In this document: positions 14,401 to 19,022 of the stretch, in pieces
How the letters are laid out: each line of letters starts with the position of its first letter
Numbering within the stretch: the first letter of the stretch is position 1
Origin: Candidatus Woesearchaeota archaeon
GTDB lineage: Archaea; Nanobdellota; Nanobdellia; Woesearchaeales; GW2011-AR15
DNA length: 19,022 bases
NCBI GenBank assembly: GCA_023701075.1
Contig: JAMPXQ010000007.1
Location: 1 to 19,022, forward strand
Direction: 5' to 3'
Made by a program: the position numbers and the translations under genes
Notes under the pieces: generated by a model
Told to the model about the DNA's origin: nothing
The model's database searches: none
The model's input: only the letters and a program-made list of their open reading frames with translations

Positions 14401-14407
14401 TTTTTTT
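14401..14407 (+). terminator. T-run terminator after UDP-glucose dehydrogenase
   Basis: Seven T begin four bases after the TAA stop. Confidence 0.5.
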
Positions 14408-14441
14408 AAGATTCTATTTTTATATTAACAGCTTAGAAAAT

Positions 14442-14449
14442 TTTAAATA
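14442..14449 (+). promoter_or_regulatory. TATA box of the secreted multidomain protein
   Basis: TTTAAATA is centred at 14445.5, predicting initiation near 14472 and a 15-base leader before GTG 14487. The rest of 14408-14486 is A+T-rich with nothing else recognisable. Confidence 0.5.
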
Positions 14450-14486
14450 TCAGTTACTTAACACTTTCATTAATTAAATAAAGAGG

Positions 14487-16976
14487 GTGGTAAAAATAAG
14501 GAAATTGCTTTTATTGTTAGTTCTGGTATTGCCTATGGCATGCGCATCAGTATCGATAGTGGATGATTTCAACAGGCCAGATACGCAGGATGTGGGCGCA
14601 GGATCTCCATTCATCATCTATGAGCGGCCGGTGAACGAGCTTGACCAGCTGACGACATATGATAATGATGGGAATGTGTATATTGAGGATGGGATGTTAA
14701 CTCTTAAAGAGAATAATTTTTGTGATGTAACTGGAGCATCGCTCTATTTTGGAAATAAGTTTAATATTTCTACAAATCAAAATGGAAGTATCTCTTTTAC
14801 TTGGTCAAATACCGATAATGGTGGTTCAAATAGGTGGGTTAATTTCATAAACTTCGGAGAAAATTTGTATAATACAACAGCATTTACTCAAAGTTGTGTT
14901 GGGCAAGGGAATAGAAAACTATGGTGGGTTGCTGGTGGAAATTCTAATCACGGAAGGAAAAATTTTATCAGATTATTTTTTGACAAAAGTTTTCCAAACG
15001 AAATAAGAATAGGTGGTGGTGTGTGTGGTGCTAATAGTATTATAATTCCAAATGCAGGGGAGAATAAATTAAACATATCACTGACATTTGATATTCAAAA
15101 TAATGTTACAAAAATTAAAGTAAATAATGGAATAGACAAAGTTATACAATGTAATCTAGATAAAGCAAAAATAATAAATAGTGTCACATTAGAAACAGTT
15201 ACCAATCAAGGAAATACAATCTCAATGATGCGCGTAGATAATTTAAACATAACAAAACACACGCAACCTTCCCCACCGCAAACAGATCCGCTTCTGCAGA
15301 AATATGCACCAGTATTCTACATGCATCCGCAAGAGACATATCCATTAAACGACATAGCAAGCCTGATGGATAATGCAGACCTATACAAGAGTTCTCTAGT
15401 AAGCGAGCTTCCGATAACAGTTGAAGAGATAACAGGATTAGAGGATTCTGATGAATATAGTATGGACATGCCTTCTTCAGATCCGACAGATCAGAATCAG
15501 ATGCCGCATCCTAGCATGTTTTCAAGCTATAGTCCAAAAGTCTATGGTAGGATAACAAACAAGGATGGATACACACATCTGCAGTACTTCATGTTTTATC
15601 CATATCAGAATTTCTATACTAGCATGCATGAAAGCGATTGGGAGATGGTGGAAGTGACATTAGATTCAGCAGATGAGCTTGAGAGCGTAGGTTATTTCTT
15701 CGGGCCATTTAGCATGTTCTATTACGACCCAAGCCTGATAACATTTGAAGAGACGCATCCCGTAGTATATGTAGGGAAAGGAAGCCATAGCAATTTTGCT
15801 TCACCTGGAGTGATACCGCTTCCTAATCTTCTCCAGCATCTTGAATTTCTGTATGACTTTGCAAACAGCTTAAAGGACATTGAAAAATTGGCTCAAGGTG
15901 TAGCATATGTCCCAGAAGAAGGCATTCTAGATGGATCAGTAGTCTATGGTCTGGAACAGATTAGGTTGACATCTGGTTGGCCTGATTATGAAGGATTATG
16001 GGGCCAGAAGACGAATGCAGTAACCACATCAGGCGTAAAAGGTCCAAAATTCAATTCAAGGTTTGCAAGGCAGTGGTCTCAGCCGGATATCCACACACAG
16101 AGCCCGCACATCCCATTTTTAGGGGCTTTCTTGTATAGTCCTCTGGATATGTCAGCGAAATCAGATGGTCAGGAATTGGACTACAGTTTCTATACAGGAC
16201 CGGATGAGGACCCAGAAGCGCTCATAGTGACAGGGAAGAAGAATTATACCTTGTATCTGGATTCAGTCGGAGAAGGGCAGTTCACCTTAGTAGCATATTA
16301 TTATGATAACGATACAGAGACAGGCATAGAAGTGAGATATAAGAACATTACAACCACACTTGGTGCAAAAGGATGGATAGATTTCCCAGGATTCATACTG
16401 TATATGGATTATAATAATGATGGGAAATATGATGAATTCTCATATCCCGACGAATATGTGACATATAATGGCTATCCTCTTCCTGATTCAGATGGAGATG
16501 GCGTGATAGATTTTGAAGACAATTGTGTCTATGAAGCTAACACGAACCAAAAAGATTCAACAGACGATGGGAAAGGAGACGCATGTGACAGTCCAAGATA
16601 CTACAAGGAATTAGCGCTAGAGAAGCTAAAAGAGCTTGATGATGGATATTGCACGCAGTTCGCCATAAGGAAAGTAGGGGATAGTCTGAAGAGGAAGTAT
16701 TGGAGAGGCGATTTTGAAGTTACATTCCTCTCAGTCTTCATAGACGAGCAGATAGCATCGAGGAAGATAAAAGAAGACGAGATAAACGAGCTTCTGGCAA
16801 GGGCCGATAAGATGCTGGTAGAGAAGAAACTCAAGGAATTTAACCCAAGGAACAAAGGAGAGAAAACTCGTTTGAAGCTTGCAAAAAGTTTCTATGAGGA
16901 AGCAGAAGAGGAATATGAAGAGGGAGACTACACAGAAGCCATCATGTACTATGGTAAGGCATGGGTAGTATTATAA
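14487..16976 (+). CDS. Secreted multidomain protein: jelly-roll-like domain, VPS62-like domain, thrombospondin type 3 repeat, helical tail
   Basis: 829 residues from a GTG start. Residues 1-20 are a signal peptide (charged VKIRK, then a Leu-rich core). About 22-257 looks like a LamG/concanavalin-type beta sandwich with DDFNRPDTQDVGAG. After a Pro linker, 268-530 resembles VPS62/DUF946-type domains (KYAPVFYMHPQETYPLND, HESDWEMVEV, VVYVGKGSHSNF, GLWGQKT). About 667-701 is a Ca-binding thrombospondin type 3 repeat (DSDGDGVIDFEDNC, DGKGDACD). The tail 705-829 is helical and ends in a TPR-like AEEEYEEGDYTEAIMYYGKA. No C-terminal membrane anchor is seen. Nine N-x-S/T sequons occur at N93, N99, N129, N196, N206, N254, N586, N608 and N620. 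A TTG at 14505 is an alternative start but would remove the charged signal-peptide region. Its role is unknown; cell-surface or secreted. Confidence 0.8.
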   Translation: MVKIRKLLLLLVLVLPMACASVSIVDDFNRPDTQDVGAGSPFIIYERPVNELDQLTTYDNDGNVYIEDGMLTLKENNFCDVTGASLYFGNKFNISTNQNGSISFTWSNTDNGGSNRWVNFINFGENLYNTTAFTQSCVGQGNRKLWWVAGGNSNHGRKNFIRLFFDKSFPNEIRIGGGVCGANSIIIPNAGENKLNISLTFDIQNNVTKIKVNNGIDKVIQCNLDKAKIINSVTLETVTNQGNTISMMRVDNLNITKHTQPSPPQTDPLLQKYAPVFYMHPQETYPLNDIASLMDNADLYKSSLVSELPITVEEITGLEDSDEYSMDMPSSDPTDQNQMPHPSMFSSYSPKVYGRITNKDGYTHLQYFMFYPYQNFYTSMHESDWEMVEVTLDSADELESVGYFFGPFSMFYYDPSLITFEETHPVVYVGKGSHSNFASPGVIPLPNLLQHLEFLYDFANSLKDIEKLAQGVAYVPEEGILDGSVVYGLEQIRLTSGWPDYEGLWGQKTNAVTTSGVKGPKFNSRFARQWSQPDIHTQSPHIPFLGAFLYSPLDMSAKSDGQELDYSFYTGPDEDPEALIVTGKKNYTLYLDSVGEGQFTLVAYYYDNDTETGIEVRYKNITTTLGAKGWIDFPGFILYMDYNNDGKYDEFSYPDEYVTYNGYPLPDSDGDGVIDFEDNCVYEANTNQKDSTDDGKGDACDSPRYYKELALEKLKELDDGYCTQFAIRKVGDSLKRKYWRGDFEVTFLSVFIDEQIASRKIKEDEINELLARADKMLVEKKLKEFNPRNKGEKTRLKLAKSFYEEAEEEYEEGDYTEAIMYYGKAWVVL
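14700..15258 (+). other. A+T-rich compositional block inside the secreted protein gene
   Basis: Codons for about residues 72-257 are strikingly A+T-rich. By hand count bases 14761-14820 have 16 G+C in 60, and 15121-15180 have 11 in 60, against 26 in 60 at 16021-16080 in the same gene. Gln shifts from CAG to CAA, and codons ending in A or T dominate. The block coincides with most of the N-terminal beta-sandwich domain and ends at the Pro-rich linker, which suggests domain-level replacement. Confidence 0.6.
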
Positions 16977-16978
16977 AT
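16971..16978 (+). promoter_or_regulatory. TATA box of the UDP-HexNAc dehydrogenase, overlapping the upstream stop codon
   Basis: TTATAAAT is centred at 16974.5, 26.5 bases before ATG 17001. It contains the TAA (16974-16976) that ends the secreted protein gene. Confidence 0.6.
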
Positions 16979-17000
16979 CTATTTTGTTTTTTATTAAATT

Positions 17001-18260
17001 ATGGAACTTTCAGTTATAGGGTTAGGTTATGTAGGATTACCGCTTGCCATTCTGGCTGCAAAAAAAGGCCACAAAGTTGTTGGTATAGATTTGAGTAAAG
17101 AGAAAGTAGATCTGATAAACCAGGGGAAAAGTCCGCTGGCAGATGAATATATCCATTCAAATCTGAAAAAAGGGATGATTCTAGCAACATCAGATTATAG
17201 TGCAATAAAAACTTCAGATGTTGTAGTCATATGTGTTCCTACACCAGTAAAAGAAAATCACCAGACCGATATGTCTTATGTAGAAAAATCTTCTAAGTCA
17301 ATTTCAACTAACCTTAAAAAAGGGGCGCTCGTTGTTCTTGAATCAACAGTCTATCCAGGGACTACAGAAGAAGTTATATTGCCTATAATGCTCTCAGCAG
17401 GTCTTAAGCTTACAGAGGATTTCCTGTTGTCTCATTGCCCGGAGAGGATAGATCCAGGTAACAAGAAATGGAATGTTGAGAATATACCTAGGGTAGTGGG
17501 CGGGATTAATGAACTGTCTACAAAAAAGACAAAGGCATTCTATGAATCTATCCTGGATGCAAATGTTGTCGCAGTGAAATCAGCCAAAGAAGCAGAAGCC
17601 ACAAAAATAATGGAAAACACATTCAGGGACATAAATATAGCATTCATGAATGAGATGGCAAAGAGTTTTGATAAGGCAGGTATAGATATAATGGAAGTGA
17701 TAAAAGGAGCATCGACAAAACCATTCTCTTTCCTTCCGCACTACCCTGGTTGCGGGGTAGGTGGACACTGCATAGCAGTTGATCCATATTACTTGATTAA
17801 CAAGGCAAAAGACTACAACTTTGATCACGAGTTCTTGAGATTGGCAAGGAAGATTAATGAGAGTATGCCGGAATATACTGTAATGTTGCTAGAGCAGGAA
17901 TTAAAGAAAATAGGGAAAGAGATTAAAGGCGCAAAGGTGGGGGTTCTTGGATTAGCATATAAAGGAAATATTGACGATGTAAGAGAAAGCCCATCTTTTG
18001 AGATAATTGATATTTTAAAAGAAAAAGGTGCAAATGTCTCAGTATATGACCCATTAGTTATTTCTAAATCAACATTTAAAACTTTAAATGAATTAATCAA
18101 CAGTGTAAATTATTTAATTATTGCAACAAATCACACAACTTTCAAGGTCATTGAAGACTTAGATCTAAAAAATATTAAAATTATAATAGATGGACGAAAT
18201 TTCTTGGAGCGTAATAACTTTTTACAAAAAGGAGTTATCTATAAGGGAATAGGTAGATGA
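17001..18260 (+). CDS. UDP-N-acetyl-D-hexosamine dehydrogenase (UDP-ManNAc/GlcNAc/GalNAc 6-dehydrogenase type)
   Basis: The 419-residue protein is a paralogue of the UDP-glucose dehydrogenase four kilobases upstream but of the WecC/WbpA/TviB branch, making UDP-N-acetylhexosaminuronic acid. It starts VIGLGYVGLPLA. It also carries CVPTPV, STVYPGTTEE, the branch signature CPERIDPGN, EATKIMENTFRDINIAFMNE, and the catalytic cysteine in GCGVGGHCIAVDPYYL, followed by GLAYKGNIDDVRESPS. Which hexosamine is used cannot be decided; ManNAc is common in archaea. From about codon 333 onward the DNA is abruptly A+T-rich while the protein stays a normal family member. It overlaps the next gene by four bases (ATGA). 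Confidence 0.9.
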   Translation: MELSVIGLGYVGLPLAILAAKKGHKVVGIDLSKEKVDLINQGKSPLADEYIHSNLKKGMILATSDYSAIKTSDVVVICVPTPVKENHQTDMSYVEKSSKSISTNLKKGALVVLESTVYPGTTEEVILPIMLSAGLKLTEDFLLSHCPERIDPGNKKWNVENIPRVVGGINELSTKKTKAFYESILDANVVAVKSAKEAEATKIMENTFRDINIAFMNEMAKSFDKAGIDIMEVIKGASTKPFSFLPHYPGCGVGGHCIAVDPYYLINKAKDYNFDHEFLRLARKINESMPEYTVMLLEQELKKIGKEIKGAKVGVLGLAYKGNIDDVRESPSFEIIDILKEKGANVSVYDPLVISKSTFKTLNELINSVNYLIIATNHTTFKVIEDLDLKNIKIIIDGRNFLERNNFLQKGVIYKGIGR

Positions 18261-18830
18261 ATTACGAATTTAAACAAGGGTTAGACATAATTAAAAAACA
18301 AATACATAGTCATAATAAACCTGTAATTATTGGTATCTCTGGAAGATCATGTTCTGGTAAAACAACTTTTTCAAATAAGTTAGGATTTTTAACTCTCAGT
18401 TTAGATGATTATTATTTTGGTATAGATAAAGTTCAATCTATGGATTTTGATAACCCAAATTCAATTGATTTTAATCTTTTGAGAGCTAACATACTAGATT
18501 TAAAAACCAAGAAAGCTATTAAGAAGCCAAAATATAATTTCAGTTTACATCAAAGAGTGGGTATGGAAGAAGTTAAGCCAGAAGACATAATTATCGTAGA
18601 AGGCTTATTTGCGCTAAATGAATTCATTACTGATTTAATAGATATTAAAGTTTTTATTGTATGTAATGAACATAAGTGTCTTGAAAGAAGAATTATCCGG
18701 GATCAAAAAGATAGAGGAAGATCAAGAGAAAGTATTATTCAACAGTATATGAAGTTCGTAAAACCAGGGTATGAAAAGTTCATTTTTCCAACGATAAAAG
18801 ATGCAATAATAATTGAAAACAATTAAGCTA
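18000..18830. other. A+T-rich tract covering the end of the dehydrogenase and the kinase
   Basis: Hand counts fall from 23 G+C in 60 (17941-18000) to 16 in 60 (18001-18060), 9 in 60 (18061-18120) and 13 in 60 (18421-18480). The next gene, from 18867, returns to the composition of the rest of the window. The left edge lies inside a coding region, so this looks like a recombination junction or a foreign segment rather than an intergenic effect. Confidence 0.55.
18257..18826 (+). CDS. udk: Uridine-kinase-like P-loop kinase
   Basis: This 189-residue protein has Walker A GRSCSGKTT (29-37), the LDDYY motif (about 48-52) of the uridine kinase/phosphoribulokinase family, and DFDNPNSIDFNLL, the family's 'D-hP-x-sxD' element. 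The Walker B-like IIIVEGLFAL and the lid RRIIRDQKDRGRS complete the pattern. Uridine kinases phosphorylate uridine or cytidine to the monophosphate. Coupling by a four-base overlap to a UDP-sugar dehydrogenase suggests feeding UMP toward UDP-sugars, or phosphorylation of another sugar-like substrate; that is inference. The gene is unusually A+T-rich, with AAA/AAT/ATT-dominated codons, so it may have been acquired from elsewhere. Confidence 0.8.
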   Translation: MNYEFKQGLDIIKKQIHSHNKPVIIGISGRSCSGKTTFSNKLGFLTLSLDDYYFGIDKVQSMDFDNPNSIDFNLLRANILDLKTKKAIKKPKYNFSLHQRVGMEEVKPEDIIIVEGLFALNEFITDLIDIKVFIVCNEHKCLERRIIRDQKDRGRSRESIIQQYMKFVKPGYEKFIFPTIKDAIIIENN

Positions 18831-18832
18831 AA

Positions 18833-18840
18833 TATAAAAA
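18833..18840 (+). promoter_or_regulatory. Probable TATA box of the glycosyltransferase gene
   Basis: TATAAAAA is centred about 30 bases before ATG 18867, slightly longer than the spacing at other genes here, allowing a leader of a few bases. Confidence 0.4.
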
Positions 18841-18866
18841 TAAACAGTATTTATCCTTTTATACCA

Positions 18867-19022
18867 ATGAAACTCCTATTCATCTCCACAATGTTCTATC
18901 CGGAAGTCCTAAGCGGAGGTCAGATAAGTTCTTTTCAGATAGCAAAGACACAGGTAGGTCTAGGCCACAAGGTCACAGTATTGACTTTATCAAATAATAA
19001 AACTGTATCGCATGAGACAATA
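18867..19022 (+). CDS. N-terminus of a GT4-type glycosyltransferase (truncated by the window edge)
   Basis: 52 codons are visible, beginning MKLLFISTMFYPEVLSGGQI and followed by a helix and GHKVTVLTLS. The first strand, then YPEVLSGGQ (the glycine-rich donor and acceptor loop), then a helix and GHxVTVLT is the standard start of GT-B fold family 4 glycosyltransferases. The frame is open to the last base. Composition is that of the host-like part of the window. With two UDP-uronate-forming dehydrogenases upstream, it likely belongs to a surface-glycan assembly cluster continuing beyond the window. Confidence 0.85.
   Translation, partial: MKLLFISTMFYPEVLSGGQISSFQIAKTQVGLGHKVTVLTLSNNKTVSHETI

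Noticed and set aside
14532..14547. Possible lipobox LPMAC in the secreted protein signal peptide
   Set aside because: The -3 position is Pro rather than Leu or another aliphatic residue, and standard signal peptidase cleavage after Ala fits better.
1..19022. CRISPR arrays, insertion sequences and tRNA genes
   Set aside because: I saw no regularly spaced direct repeats, no transposase and no tRNA T-arm/acceptor pattern; the only TTCGAA-type rRNA/tRNA signal belongs to 5S.

Overview
The window comes from an archaeon. It carries an archaeal histone fold, an Hjc-type Holliday junction resolvase, a homomeric-type tRNA splicing endonuclease, FEN1 with a PCNA-binding tail, Trm5, a proteasome-activating nucleotidase (PAN), a 5S rRNA and a box C/D guide RNA. 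Promoters are TATA boxes, and most start codons sit at the expected transcription start, so most messages look leaderless. Genes are tightly packed, with convergent pairs abutting or overlapping. This fits a euryarchaeal or DPANN-type genome; the sequence alone does not let me name the lineage.

Positions 1-5400 are housekeeping. They hold the 3' end of an eIF2B-family gene, hjc, a histone gene, RNase Z, tRNA endonuclease, an unrecognised winged-helix protein in an operon with fen1, and trm5. Three genes act on tRNA maturation (rnz, endA, trm5). A compact box C/D sRNA lies on the minus strand between trm5 and pan (5418-5488), with its own TATA box and a terminal stem.

Positions 5538-9458 are a minus-strand proteolysis block: PAN with its own promoter, preceded by a two-gene operon of an M29-like aminopeptidase and an M24 Xaa-Pro-type peptidase. 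A SulP anion transporter (9573-11195) follows, then a stand-alone 5S rRNA gene on the minus strand (about 11250-11364). The 5S gene falls inside a spurious N-terminal extension of the SulP reading frame.

Positions 11468-19022 hold a metallo-beta-lactamase-fold protein and then a nucleotide-sugar and surface-glycan region. In it are a ribbon-helix-helix/nucleotidyltransferase fusion, a divergent UDP-glucose dehydrogenase sharing its TATA box, and a large secreted multidomain protein with nine N-glycosylation sequons. A UDP-N-acetylhexosamine dehydrogenase, a uridine-kinase-like P-loop protein and the start of a GT4-type glycosyltransferase follow. Two stretches here (about 14700-15258 and 18000-18830) are much richer in A+T than their surroundings, and their edges fall inside genes. 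This points to mosaic exchange of surface-related DNA.

The observations most worth following up are the C/D sRNA, whose D' guide may target the 23S A-loop, the RHH-nucleotidyltransferase with its shared divergent promoter, and the domain-scale compositional mosaic in the secreted protein.
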